Notes: generated by a model from the letters alone, not told the origin. A DNA stretch of 64,000 bases from Tretioscincus oriximinensis (GCA_022410635.1 JAJVDF010000261.1:1363621-1427620), one strand, 5' to 3'; positions 44,865 through 58,434 are shown, numbered from the stretch's first letter. A program made the numbers and translations.

Positions 44865-47406
44865 GTGAGTGTTTGTATAAGACACAAGTGTAAGGACTAG
44901 TATCTTCCATTATTTTGAGTAGAACCACAACCACCCTCTTCAAACTGGAAAGGCCTCTAACACATGTTCATTCTTTGTGAGGGTTAGGCTAGNTGAGATG
45001 AGTGGTGTCCTTTGTTGTTCAAAGATGAGTTAAGAAACAGTTGTATTTTAAATGGAAAACTGTTGNCAGAAAAAGAAAGAAGAGAGGGAAAGCAAAATAC
45101 CATAACTGTTTTAGACATTGCTCACAAATAAAAAAATTGCAGACCACCTACTGCAGACCAAGAATCTCCCTACTTCCCCGCTTGTAGCCTAGGATATAAA
45201 ATTGAAATGTGAACACCTGTAAGTGAAAATATTAGGCTCTCAATGTAAGTTAGTTCTGCAGGTTATATGAATTTAATCAGGTTCTACCCTTCCTTGCAAC
45301 AGAAAGATGAAAGAGATGGGACTGTAAGTTGGATTATTTGATGCACGTGTTTGCTGTGAGCTGCTTGTGTTAGGAAATATTGAAGATGAGCACCACCCCA
45401 ATTAGGTTAAAAGAGCCTTTATGTGTCAATTATCTCATGCAGATAACTTCATTTCAACTGTGGACTATAAAATGCCAATTTAATGTTTGAACTATAGCAC
45501 ATTCCATTCTTAAATTATTTATCATTGCTGATTCTGTATTTCCTTCACTGCTTGATTTTCAGAACATGAGACATAACTTCTATTGAACAGATGGAGTCTC
45601 ACTAAGTAAAAAATAAAAGAAAGCTTATACAGTTTTTCCTAGATATGTTTTCAAATGCACCAAATAAAAATATCAAGGATTTATTTTAAACTTGCTAGAA
45701 AGTAGACTTGTACTTTCTAGCAAAGACTGGAGACGTTGAAATTCTTGCAGTGTTTCTGGGATTATTATGCCTCATGAGAAACACTTAACATTATTGTTTT
45801 CTATGACACCGAGAAAGATCTTCAAGTTATTCCGTAACGGGAATCATTGGTGATGCACAAGCTATATGATACCCTTTCATTTTTGGAATGGGTGTTTACT
45901 CATGATACTCAGTGGTTGCAATTAAATAGTTTTTCTTACANGGATGCTCTGCTGTGATTCAGTTTCCTTTTGTCTTCAGTTCAGTTGGTTTAGAATGAGG
46001 AATCCAATAGAGCTGAACTTGTGGCATTATAAAGTTGAGTTTTATACAGATGCTTTTCTACATCATTTATGGATGAGTGTTGATTGCAAAATCATCTTTC
46101 TGGGTTTCCAGGATGTTCCTGTAGAGTAGGGAGGNCATGTTGAACGTTGTTCTGGTCCTTTGACCCATGCTCAAGCTGATACATGACATCCGTTTCCAAC
46201 TTCTGTTTCTCGTCATGAGCTTCATGAATGAATGAATTTTATATGTATAAAAATGTGATGAAGAATAGGGTCAAAGTGTCTCTCAAACTTGAGCAATAAG
46301 AACTCTCTGTTCTATTAATTCCTGGATTCTGAAACAGTAGTGGAAGTTTAATACTTGATGTCCTGGATCATATTACTGAGAAGAGTGAAGATAAACTTAA
46401 TTTTAGTCTATTAGTATTGTGCTTTTTGTTGCTGCTGAAATTTTAATGCATAGTTTTTTGAAGACTGGCCTGGAAGAAGAGTTTTGGAATGGTAATTGTA
46501 TAGGAATTTGGTTTTGTATATCTGACATTATACCAAGATATTGTGATACTCCATGTGTTACGATGTTACTGTTGTTGGGTTAGTTTCTGTTTGACTGCAT
46601 TGGAATCNCTTTATGTACTTGCAGTTTTCTGGCAGAGATACAGGACTAAATTTGTCATTACCTACTTTTAGAAAAAAGACTGTTAATAAAACCAGCAACT
46701 CTCAACAGGGCTTTAATATGTGGATATGTCAGTCCTACAATCTTTCTTATTGNGTTAGATTTATGCCTACATATAACAGGGAATTGGGCTTCTCGCCTCA
46801 TTTCTGACATCAGTGAAGCAAACATGTCATGATTATACTTCTGTCATTCTGACAGTATTGAATTGGTTGCACATCAATTTAAATCTACGATCCAACCACC
46901 TATTTGCCTATTATTACAGCCCAACGGTGACTCATTGAGATCTTGAGGGACAATTGCACATTGGTTAACACCAAGCCCATATATGTGCATTAGTCACCAC
47001 CTAATGAGGACAAAAAACATTAACTTAACGAGTAACATTTAAACACTGTGAAATCAATGTATTTAACTAGAGCAAGTAAGAAAACTTAGTCATATATATA
47101 GAATACAAGCATTCTATGATCCAGTTGGGTGAAGGGAAATAAAATTATTTTCAAGAAGAAAGAATCTGCTTTGTGATTAAAATCCAGATATTTTCCTGTT
47201 TCCATGTTGGAACTCAGTCTGGCTTTGTAGATTGTTCAGATTTTCTGAAGCCCAAATTGGGGCAATTAATATTCATGCTAATTTGCATATTCATAAATAT
47301 GCAAATCAGCCACCAACATGCACCCCACCCGAGAAATTTGCAAAGCATGTGAGTGTTTTTAAAGTGTGTAAGAATTTTTTGACGTTCATGAGAAATTTGC
47401 ATTTTT
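44865..47406. other. MARCHF4 intron 1, left part; no clear repeats
   Basis: AT-rich unique-looking intron. Two octamer motifs in inverted orientation, ATTTGCAT (47281-47288) and ATGCAAAT (47299-47306), lie in a stretch free of recognisable repeats. No exon is seen. Confidence 0.45.
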
Positions 47407-47605
47407 TAATTTTTTACTGAGGGGAGGGTGCCTTCAGGAGATTGACCTGGTTGCCAGAGCCCCCTAGTGGTGGTGCAGTGAGTTTTTNTTTTAAAAAAAA
47501 GAAATTCAAAAATTCAGAATTTTTTTTTACTGAGGGTGAGAACTGCCTTCAGGAACTGGCCCCAAATGTCAGAGCCCCCTAGTGTGGTGCAGTGAATTTT
47601 TCTAA
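47407..47605. repeat. two tandem copies of a ~110-bp unit
   Basis: The shared blocks are ACTGAGGG-G, then TGCCTTCAGGA, CAGAGCCCCCTAGT-GTGGTG and CAGTGA-TTTTT, at about 47415-47485 and again at 47530-47600. They are separated by A/T homopolymers that contain ambiguous bases. It is an imperfect local duplication or two tandem copies of a short repeat. Confidence 0.6.
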
Positions 47606-48825
47606 ATAAAAAAATAAAAAATGTTTTGTTTTTTTNAAAAAAGAATTATTATTGNAAAAAAAAATCCTCAGCAAAAATGGTGAGCCACTCCAAAACCAGT
47701 TTTCTACCTCCCCCAAAAGGGGTCATCTGGTCAGCCTACCAGGGACATGCATGCTTAAGTTTAATTTAAAAAGCTGTTTATGCAGATGTGTTTAGACAAT
47801 ATGACATACACAGTTTTGAGCTATGAGTATGTGTGCTAAATTAGGGGCAACTAAGAAATCAAAGCCTATTGGGTGTGAACTGAATTTTAGGTATAAATAC
47901 TGATCTTCCAGTTTGGACAGGCTCCTAGATGGATTTGCACACAGAAATAGAAAATATTGTGGAGGGAAAAAATGTCCCTGTGTGTGTGTAATGTGGACCT
48001 AAAGTCCCGTATTATTCTTTGACACCAATGAATTAGAGTGTATCTTTGTGGTTGGAAAGGATTTTTCTCCAGAGAGATGCTAGGGATTGAGTTTGCAACC
48101 TATTGTTTATTATTTGATTTCCTTGTTGATATTGGAACAATTTCAGGTACAGAAGTGGTTTGCACTGCCTATTTTCAGTGAGAACCTGAGGATCAAGTCA
48201 GCAGTAATCTTCTTTCCAGGCAGCGTAATCAGTCATTGAGCTATAACATCTCCCGTTTACATACTGTTGTACCATTAGACTGGGACATTCCTAGACAACA
48301 TCCATCAGTTTTCTTGGCAGACACAGAAGCAGCTTTCCTGTGAAAGATTGTGCCACCTGTCAGCGATAGCATCACTGTCCCTACTTTTCAGTCATCTTCC
48401 CCTGGCTCTACCATGATGCTAAAGCTAAGTGAAAAGTAGGGCACTGTTCTGCAGCTGCCACCATGTTGGGATCTGGCCCTCAGCAGGAAGGAGTAACCTG
48501 CAGAGGCCTGTGGCAGCAGCCTGTGGTGCCACCGCTGGTGATATCGCTGTCAAATGGCAAGTCTTCTACAGTCTCCTTCTTCTTGATGAGAACATGGAGA
48601 ACACCTAGAGGTCAAAAGGAAAGATTACCTAACTAATAAACACAGAGGGAATCTCCCATTTGGCATCAGTGGCTGGTAAGTGCCATTTTGTTTTCAGTCT
48701 TCAGGTCATGCAAACACAAACCTAAAAATTAAAGGAAATGGTTATTAGGAACTGGCAGAATTATTTATTGGAACAGCTGGTGACTGATTGTTATTCAAGT
48801 AATATGGCTTGTTTTGAGTGGCATG

Positions 48826-49260
48826 TAACGGGGGTTTGCTCACCACGTTATTAAGATGCCTGCACATCTGAGGCAGCCGTATCGTCAGAATACGGACACG
48901 TGTAAAATCTGACTCCCATCAAGAATTCGCACTATCAAGAATTCACACAGAGGCCATAAACTTAGATCATGAGGCAAGATCCAGGAGTTCCACGTGGGTC
49001 ATGGAAGCCTCCTGAGCACCTCTGTGCAGCAGGTTTTATTGACTCAAAAACGGGCGTGTACAGGAAGAGTGATGTCAGAAAGTGGGAGTTTAGAAGGTGT
49101 GGTTTGGGGCGGACCGGAGGTGGGTCCANNTTGTGACACCTGTGTGANGTCTCTCCCTCCTCCCAAGGGGCACAGCCTGTGTCAGGAAGTTCCAAATAAG
49201 GGTATGGTTTGAGCAATACAAGATTGACCCCTTTAGGCTTCCAGGACCTGTGACCTGTCA
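48826..49260 (-). mobile_element. possible solo LTR
   Basis: The minus strand contains GTCAATAAAACCTGCTGCAC (polyadenylation signal near 49037). It is followed by about 200 bp ending in CCCCCGTTACA at 48826 (TGTAACGGGGG on the plus strand), which resembles the R-U5 part of a retroviral LTR with a terminal ACA. I cannot find its 5' boundary, a target-site duplication or any gag/pol/env sequence. The GC-rich plus-strand segment 49070-49200 with three ambiguous bases may be its U3. Low confidence. Confidence 0.3.
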
Positions 49261-50844
49261 TTCACCCCAAGGTAGAGGGATGGACAAAAGACTTCCTCTG
49301 GACTTTCCAGGGCAATTGACTTATGCCATTAAGCCAGGGCTACAGATACAATAGATGTCCTTTGAGACAATAGGCTAAGGGGAACTGCTAAATGGGTACT
49401 GCTTCAGGGCAGGAACACAGTGAAGATCTAGTAAATACCATGTGCATATTATCTCAATGGAGAAGGTCGGTGGCTGCACTCAGATGAATGTTACGAAGAA
49501 GTATATTGAAGAGGGATGGGGAGTGGATGGGGGAGATTGGGTGGGTAGCTGGGGAGCACCTGGAGGGGGGGATAAAAATAAAATAAAGATTATTCCATCT
49601 GCCTCAAGTTTCATTTGAATTTCCTACGTGCTGTGAGCAAATCAAGGCAGCCCTGTTCCCTCTCTGCTACTGATCACCACATTTGGGTGCTTTAGCCTTC
49701 TTATAAGACAAAGGGCATTTGTTGATTGCTGGTAAGGCACTCTACTGTTGCCACCATGTTGGAGCCCAGTTGCCTCAACATCATTCTAATGCAATGGCAT
49801 GCAGGTGGCACTGTTCCGCATACTCATGTCACATCTTGAGGAATAATGATTTTGCGTTTGCATGGCAGCAGGCATTATTCCACCTCTTAATGTGTATTAA
49901 GCCACTTAATATAAATTTGCATGACTGCAGCTAATCTTACTAAACCTAATATGCTGCAATGATGTTAAAGATACAGCTGTTCATACCAGCTTTGGTTACA
50001 ATAAATTAAATCAGGCTTCACCGGCAGGATCCTAGAGACCAACCATGTGGTTAATGGCTGACCCAATTAGGCTAGAAAACTGGAGAGGGGAAAATGAAGA
50101 GGTGGGTGACAGGCATCAGATGGAAGCAAAAAGAGCTGATTTTAATCTTGCAGCAGATTAAGTACCCCAGCAAAAGGGGGCATGGAGGAAATGATATCAA
50201 GGCAATAGCTGGGACGATAAGTGGAGAAAGATGGGGTCAGGCACCTCTGGTCCATGACAACTTCCTTCTTTCCTGGGAAGAAGGCTAATCCTCTTCTTTA
50301 TAAAAGCCATGTGCTCTCCTCCATTAGAGGACACTTTCTTGGCAAGCCCTCAGGGCTTGAGAAGAAGCAGCCACCAGAGGATTAGGCAGGTTACCATGGA
50401 GATAAAGTGATTGGACAAGTATGCAAAGGAGAAACCCTTTGAACAAGATAAGCAGGGTATTTCTGCCTTGTAACTCTTAGCAGGAGTAAACAGACTTCTA
50501 TATATTACAAACTATGGAATATTAAAACAGAGGCTTGTAAAATTCTTACTGCAAATATAACAAAGAGGTTTTGGCTATACAGAAGAAATATACAGATGAT
50601 TATAAACCCTACAGGGGGAAATACAACAAATTACTAAGGCGTAACTAGATATTCTGAATTTCTCTTGTAAACATGGTGTCTCCTTCAGTGTCTTCTTCGC
50701 TACTCAAGCACTATCTTCTTAAGTTGAGTGTTTGCCATGTTTTTGACCACTCCAGAGCTCATTCTGGTGATGTACTAAAGTATGCCACCAAACTGAATTC
50801 TAAATGGACTCCAAAATTAAGGCTTTTATTTTTAACCTTTAAAA
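49261..50844. other. MARCHF4 intron 1, no feature seen
   Basis: No repeat or exon is recognised. Confidence 0.4.
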
Positions 50845-51600
50845 TGTATTTATTTATTTATACTTATACCCTGCCCTATAACCAAAGGTCTCAGGGCGGC
50901 CAGAACAGTAAAACATCACTACAAAATTAAAACAGTATAAAACAATATTTAAAAGTAGGGACAGAGATTACATTTCTTCAGCCAAAGGCCAGGTAAAAGA
51001 GGTGGGACCTTCTAAAAGAATACAACAATGATGACAGACGCCCCTCGAGGGGGAGACTATTAGAAAAACGAGGGGCAACCACTGAGAAGACCCTAGCTCG
51101 GATCCCAATCCACTGGCTGTTGAAAGGGGTGGTACAACCAGGAGGGTCGCTCCTGCAGATCTTAAGGGATGGGCAGGTTGGTATGGGAGAAGGCGTTCCT
51201 TTAGATATTTGGGGCCTAAGNTATTTAGGGCCTTGTAAGTTAAAGTCAAAACCTTGAATTGGGCTCGGTAGCGAATGGGCAGCCAGTGCAGCTCTTTCAA
51301 GACCGGTGTGATGTGTGTCCGGCCAGCTGTCCCTGTCAGCAGTCTAGCGGCTGCATTCTGCACCAGCTGTAGCTTCCGAACCATTTTCAAGGGCAGCCCC
51401 ATATAGAGCACATTACAATAGTCCAATCTAGAAGTTACCAGAGCATAGATTACTGTGGCTAGACCATCCTTGTTCAGAAGTGGCCGTAACTGGCGAACCA
51501 GACATAACTGGAAGCAGGCACTCCTGGCCACTGCCTCCACCTGATTTTCAAGTGTCAGTGCAGACTCCGGAAGCACCCCAAGATTTCGCATCCGTCCCCT
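50845..51600 (-). mobile_element. L2-like LINE 3' end with reverse-transcriptase C-terminus
   Basis: Reverse strand. An ORF of 207 codons (51591-50968) reads NQVEAVARSACFQLCLVRQL, TSRLDYCNVLYMGLPLKMV, KLQLVQNAAARLLTGTAG and HITPVLKELHWLPI, the hallmark C-terminal region of L2-clade reverse transcriptases. The 3' UTR ends at 50845 with GGCCGCCCTGAGACCTTTGG, then GGGCAGGGTATAAGTATAAA and (AAAT)n in sense orientation. This tail is nearly the same as the 3' end of the SINEs at 32036, 38263 and 19855, identifying the likely mobilising partner. One codon has an ambiguous base (51221). Confidence 0.82.
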
Positions 51601-54600
51601 ATGTCATGGAATCAGGCCTCAGACAGCTTCAGCCTGTGCTAGGGGCCACTTGGTACACACCGAGCTTCATGCATTTCTGTGTTCTACATGTCAAATGATA
51701 TATTATGTCCAATAACAATGGGTGGGGGGAGGGGGGAGCAACCAGGGCAGCAAGTAGTACACAAAAAGACCCCGCTTGAACTTCTTGCTGCTGAGCTTGG
51801 AGTAGGAATGTTTCTGCTTGGTAGAGAATGAAAGATAAGAAACAGTCCCTCCCCAGCCAGCGGATGTGAATGGTTTCCAAAGAGCATTCCATAAAGGTAA
51901 GTCCAAAAAGGACCTTATTTTAGGATATGTAACTGAAATTTGGTTTTGAAGGGTTGGTTTTTCTCCCCCCATAGTTGAAAACGTAAGAAAAAAGAGGAAG
52001 AACATGTGGCAAAATCCATTTTGTTTTAGAGAACTATTATGCCTGCCAAAGTATTATTCCATAAAAGGAAGGCAGATAGTGCAAGTAATCCAGAGGTCAG
52101 GCTCAAAGCATAAATGAATGTGTGACTTGTGAGCAAGAACAGATACTCCATAGGCAGGCCTTCTATTTTCCTCTCCTTGAGATGCCTCCTCTCCTGATCT
52201 GTTCAAAGTGCTCAGCCCCAGGATACAAGCAACTCAACCCTGACTTTACCCTCATAAATCACAGCTCTCCCAGCAAAATGTTTGAATGTGTCTTTGTCTC
52301 CATTTGCCTGGAGGAACCCTATTTGTTCTCATCAGACTCAAATACAGATCATGTTCAGTTGTCCACAAAAGCTCATGCTATAAAGCAGTTGTTTTAAATG
52401 TGCCACAAGACTCAATTGCCATTATATAAGTTACANGAACAAACATGGGAATTGTGTTTTGTGAGATTACACGAGAAAATGCTTTTCCTTAGGCTGCAAT
52501 TGTCTTCCACCTCCTCTCAACCCTCATACAATTTATTATGATCCACATGAAGACCTTCAGATGCAGGATGGGATAGATGGAAAAATAAAATAAGTAGCAT
52601 TTTGTTGTATCGCACTTATGGCATTTCAGTTATTTGGCACCTAAATAAATATAAGTTTTCATTTTGATGGTTTTTTTTTTTACAGTTATAACCTATTCTG
52701 GTACCCAACTCAGGTTGTCCTCCCCGGGTGGTTGTAGCATCTCAAGCAAGAGATATTAGAGAATCGAGTAAAACATTTAGCTTTTGGGGTCTGATGGAAT
52801 GATGGGCATCCCTGATTGAAGCCATCTGCTCCCTGTGTCTGAGATTTGTGTTAATTCTCTGAAGGCTTCAGTGCTCTCTAAAGGAGGCTGCTGGTTTTGA
52901 CATTGATTACAATCACTCTGTACACACATACAAAGGCATGGTTCATAGATTCCATCTCTCCTAGACTACTGCAGAAAGATAAACAATTTGTATAGCTCTA
53001 TAAAGAGGAATTATGCAAAATACATGAGGGGAATAATTTAATGCATCTTCAGAACAAATTTCAGGAGGTTGAAAGGTGAATCTAAATAAAGATGGACTTT
53101 GCTTGAAAAACAACAATGAAAAATGGCCATGAAGTATTCCAGTGAAGCCAACACAGAAGCCACTATTGCAGTGTGTGTCTCTTATTAGTTTTCGCCCTTC
53201 ATGCCAGAGCTGATCTTACACTATCAGAGCTGAGTAGCTCAGCAGTCTACCCAAAGGGATGGACCCTGATCTTAGAAAAGGTGCCTTGGGAGCACCCATC
53301 TAACCTATGGATGTCATGGGACTTATTGCCCCAGGAGGATGGGATAGCTCCCCATTGCCGGTTGCCAAGCCAATCCTCCTCAGAGAGCCCCGTTGCTAAG
53401 TTAAAAGGATTCCAGTGATAGAACACTGAATAATGCATTGAGAGTAGATTACCTGCACACTTTGATCTCTAATAAACTAGCTGTATTAACTCCGTCTACC
53501 TTTTGTAGTTGTTAACTTCAGACACAATGGGAACTTTTTACTACCTTTGCCATATCTCTGTGATCACTCACCCTTTTGGCTACAAACAGGCAGAGTTTTC
53601 AGTGTAAATGAAGCATTCTATGGTGGGCAGGGCTTCATAGATTCGCACTAATGTGTGGAACCATAGGGTCCAATAATGGCTGGATCTCATAGACCTGCAT
53701 TAATGTGTCTAGGAAAAAGCTGACTCATAAGGCTACAGATATGGATTTAAGTTAGTTGTAGAAAGCCTCCTTGGCTTATTGTATATGCTGATACCACTAC
53801 GTTGCCTTGAATGAACCAGGAAGGTGCACTTCAATGTGCAGGAAGAGCATTGCATTCATACGACTTCACTATATCAAGCATACAGTAAATGCTGTAATAG
53901 TGTTAGAATGGCCATGGAGGAGAAAGACCCTAGAATCCCCTTTCTACCACATGTTACCTGCATTACTGCTGCCATTTGAGAGTGGCATTCTGTTCCTATC
54001 TTGTCCATGTGGGCAAGTGGTGGTAAATTGCATTAGGGCTCCACATTTATGCAGGGAGAGGCTGCACAAAGCTTGTAACTCTTCCTTCCCTGCTGTGCAG
54101 ATTCTATCATATATATATAAATCTGCAGAGCACAGACTTATGATGGTGCCAGCATAATGAGCAGAGACTAAGTGGTGGGCGAGCGCAGTTTCTGGAAGAG
54201 GTAACACAAGACATTGGGTCCATTTTTGCAACCACAGATTGAATTTAATAATTGTGGCTGTCTATTAAAGCATAGTTGCTATTGCAAATCCCTTTCCTTT
54301 TCTTCAACAACAATATGTGTTTGTCACCATGTTCCTCTGTGTATTCACATTTCAGTCGATTGAGAAAAGAAACGGGGAACAGAATTATTGAATTGAAGAA
54401 AATGTCAGACACTCGCTGGGCATGTCACATTGAATCATGCTTAAATCAACACTGTTGGTAATTTTATTGCTTCTGAATATGATCGGAATGAATTGAATTC
54501 TGTAAGAAATGTAGAGGTATGTGGCTCCTAAACAAGGCAGATTTTTTTCTGTCTGGAGATTTTAACAAACTCCTTCTAGAACTCAAACGTTGCATCCAAT

Positions 54601-54884
54601 TACTTGCAAAAGTCAGATTACGCATTGATTGCTCAGGGTTGTCCCCTGAACTCCTTAACTAATAGGCTGCCCAAGGTGAGGGCTCACAGGAAGAATCTCA
54701 GCAAAATTATTGTTGAGCCAAAAATTGTTGCCGTAAAGATGATGGGTTGCCTTTATTTAATAGAGGAAAAGTCTGGATTGCTTCACTCCTCGCACTCTAT
54801 GTATCTCCCCACAATCAATTCATATATAGCCTTTCCAAAAGATCTTCCAAGTGGTTAATAAAGGTGGGGGTATGTATCATGTTA
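51601..54884. other. MARCHF4 intron 1, no feature seen
   Basis: No exon or recognisable repeat. Confidence 0.4.
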
Positions 54885-54901
54885 TAGAGTAATTCCATGT
54901 C

Positions 54902-55345
54902 AAGTGGAACAATTTTAAGAATTATCCCCACCACACCATCTCATATTTTGATGAGATTTTCTACACTGTGCAAAATTTTAGGTTCTAAGACTAAAAATTG
55001 GAGGATCTAGGGCCCTCTAGTAAAGACTTCCAAAATGTCATGCAAGCTGCATCACAGTTTGGGTCAACTTTCAGAAGCTGTAAACACTGAAGTGGTAGTA
55101 ATATAGAAGTGAAATTTGGCAAACCTGCACAGCTGTTGGGCCTTAACAAACTGGCAAAACTCCAGTTGTACAGGCCTCTTGCTTTTTATACAGTGAACCC
55201 CCAAACTTGGCAGAAAAAGCTGTTCGGCAACATTTACAGTCAAGTTTAGACTACTGTAGTTTTGGAACCATTTCATCTTTAAGGTTGACCTTTGGTAGAT
55301 GCATTCAAAGTACTCCTGAGAAGAAGCCTTGTAATTGTTCCACTT
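54902..55345. repeat. unclassified segment with 13-bp inverted ends
   Basis: AAGTGGAACAATT at 54902-54914 and its exact complement AATTGTTCCACTT at 55333-55345 bracket about 420 bp of sequence unlike any repeat I know. This could be a decayed DNA transposon, or chance. Confidence 0.35.
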
Positions 55346-56427
55346 TAAGGATTAAACGACTGCATTTTAAGTAGCTGAAGAAATGTAAGTGTTCAAAGTT
55401 GGTACTGTACCAAACTTTGGCTATTTTTGATGCCCTATATCTCCAATTCAATAGTGCCAATCTTCTTCTTTCTAGTGCCATTGGAAAGAAAGGATTTTCT
55501 TCTACCAGAATACATTGTTTTCATTTTGGGATCTCTTCATATAAGGACTGAAAAAATGCCCATGGTTTAAAAATATGGCATGTTCCATAATTAAAAGTAA
55601 TGGGAAATGATATCAGAAGTGACCTGAGAATAGGAAAAAATAGTAACTTTTGCCTGTTAACTTTTAATCCACTTCTGAGAGAGAAATTCAGGTCCCTAGA
55701 ACAGTGGACCAGCACAAACAGGAATCTTTTGGAGTGATTTCCATTTGGATGGAGACTGTGGTCCAGTCGGAACAGAAACCATTTTCTAATCCATTTTAAA
55801 AGCCTTTTGGGTCACAGCCTTCAAGTATTTTTCAGTGAACTCTGAGTAATTGCCTTTACTAAACTGCTATAAAACATAGGCTTTGAATGGTTATTTTCCT
55901 ATCTCTGTTAAAGTAAGACCAGTTTGAAAAACAGCGTGAATAATGAACATCTGAGAAATATTGCCATACTAGAAAAAAAGATTCTTCAAAATTTTTGAAG
56001 CACAGGCTGTCTTCACAGAAGTGAATAAAAAATCAACACAGATTCAACCTTTGGCAAATGTTTATATGGATATTTTCCTTCCTTTCCTCCTTCCTTCTCC
56101 CCATTTTCATTGGTTTCCCACTGTAACTAGCACTTTTCTACACTCAATTTCAGAGAAATAGCCGTGTTAGTCTAGTAGATAGTCCAGCATTTTTTTTCTT
56201 CCCCAAAGCCCCCTTTTTGCAGAGTGGATTAAGTAAAAGGGAAATGCTCATTCTGCTATTGTGCAAATTGCTGTAGGATATGCTAGTGTATCCCATTATA
56301 GAATACTAAAGCATGAAGACACTGAGATGAGTAGGTTTTCCTTTTTCTTTCCTTTATTTTGTTCTTAACCAGAAGACATGCTAAGAGCAGAAAAGCACAC
56401 AAGTAGAAAACCACATTAAACAAAATA

Positions 56428-56530
56428 TATTGCTCAAAATAATTAAGGGAATACTTTAACATAACAGTGTAATACTAAGTGTTCCCTTAACACTTTAACA
56501 TAACAGTGTAATACTAAGTGTTCCACAATA
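56428..56530. mobile_element. Tc1-like terminal remnant, internally duplicated
   Basis: TATTGCTCAAAATAATTAAG, then GGGAATACTTTAACATAACA, resembles the terminal repeat of Tc1-type elements. A 33-bp block (ACTTTAACATAACAGTG...GTTCC) occurs at 56453-56485 and 56492-56524 with a 39-bp period. Confidence 0.5.
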
Positions 56531-58315
56531 GGCTCAAAATGCACTAGGAACTAATTCTGTTCCAGAAAGTTGTCTAAGGTGCCTGCTGACTATTTGTTAT
56601 TTCAGTTAGCACAAGCTAGAACTGGGCCTGTGCTAGCCTAGAATGGCATGTGAACATCACAGGCCCCTTAAACCCCTTCCTGGAACAGAATAAGTCCAAC
56701 TGCAACTGAATCTTTAGACAATTTGTTTTTACAACCAGTAGAGAAGAGCAATCATTAATCTATTTTGTGGGGGGGAAATCCTGTGTAGAAGGAGTGCTGG
56801 GTTGGAATTTTGTGTTTCAAAGTATTCAATGAGGCTTTGTTCCTCCTTTTAAGTAAAAGCAAAGGAGAAAGGAGCTATTTTGGACCTACTGATCCAGAAG
56901 CAAACCAGAGATCTTAGTGCCATCTTAGTGTGTGGAAAAAAGAGGCTCAGAAGAGGACTATAGCACTAATAGGTCTGGATACAAGGTCTAAACTGAAAGC
57001 CTTTGCATCCCTGACAAGTGTGGTTGTTGACCCTGGTTTGTTTGTGCAGAGCACTGTACATAACATAGAAGAAATATGGATAATAATATTTTTAAAATCA
57101 GACATAAACACCACAAGCTAAAATCAACTATACAATAAGGAGAGAGAGATCATTACCTCGGCTCAGATTTAGTAGGCCCTTGAGAAGAGAAATGCTTTGA
57201 GGTGAGATTTAAAAGAGGGAAAAGTGGTGCGCAATAAGTAAGTTCCAGAAATAGGAGCAACAAGAGAGAAAGGATGGAGGCGAGACCATTTGTTAGTGTT
57301 GACAACAACATCTATCCTTTAATTGATACTCTTTTCTGTGTTTTCTGTAGTTTATGAAGGTTTCTCATTTTTCATTCCTTATTCTGCTCTTGTGTTGGTT
57401 GACATTTCAGATTGAAATATCTTTCCTTATTCTTTCTTGCCTGACACTGGAGATCTGCATTCATTTGCTTTGCTCTAGCTTGTTGCCCAAAGCTTTTATC
57501 TTCATCCTTTCCCNAACAGCTAAGGAAGGGGAAGCCAAGATGCTGTTTTCAAAAAAGCAGGGTTGAATCTAATTTTAAGTCAAACCTTATTCAATAAATG
57601 GCAAGGTGTTAGACAAATGTTAGTTGTGTTTGCGCTGAGAACTCTGACTTTAAACCTGACACTTCCTTCAAGTATTCATCAAGTTTGTGACCCTACAAGC
57701 AAGTCACACAGCAGTCAGTCACAAGGCAATGCTAAGAAGAAGAATATCAAATGGGGAAATGATTTCGTTTGTCAGAAATAAATAAAAGAGAAGTACTTCA
57801 AGGGCTCACAAGAATATTTTCACACAAGATCCAGTTTCATATCTGTCCAGTCAACCTCAACGCAAAGCACCTGCCAAGTGGTTCTCATCATCTTGAATCA
57901 AAGTTCAGCTCAATGATACAGTTGTGTTCTGACAGGTTTCCTTGACAACAATACAGAGGTGGTTTGTGATTCTGGAAGGCTCTTTCCATTTCCATATCCA
58001 GGNTGGATTTTAAAGTTCATTCTTCTTTGTGGGCTGACCATCTTCCTGTAGAACCACACTTGCCCTTCCCATTTTGGATCAATCTTAGAGTGTGAAAAGA
58101 TAGGGCTTTTAAAAACCATTCTTTTAAGAATAAGCATCCCATCCTCAGACACACAAATCGTATCTTATTTTGCCACACTGCCAGCTTACATCCATGACCA
58201 TGTCAGGCAACACCTACCATGGCTACAAGTGCTGCTTACAGCCCTCCCCTTTGCTTACGTAGTTTCTTGCCCAACTTCAACAAACAAATATCTCCAAAGT
58301 TATATGATTCTGAAT

Positions 58316-58434
58316 TTCAGAGAAATAGCCGTGTTAGTCTAGTACAAATTCCAGCAAAGGAGCTAGCAGCACTTTGAGACTCATGAGGAGGAAATCCTAG
58401 GCTAGTCTCAAAGTGCTGCTAGTTCCGTTGCTGG
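58316..58434. mobile_element. fold-back repeat, copy C
   Basis: Leader TTCAGAGAAATAGCCGTGTT, arm CCAGCAAAGGAGCTAGCAGC, then the complementary arm GCTGCTAGTTCCGTTGCTGG. The core is deleted. Flanked by ATGATTCTGAAT (58304-58315) and ATAATTCTGAAT (58435-58446), a near-perfect 12-bp target duplication. A leader-only fragment of the same family lies at about 56150-56200. Confidence 0.7.

Noticed and set aside
53173..53418. 81-codon frame starting MCLLLVFALHARADLTLSEL as a secreted peptide
   Set aside because: The signal-like start is attractive but the rest lacks conservation cues and it lies within MARCHF4 intron 1; chance is likely.
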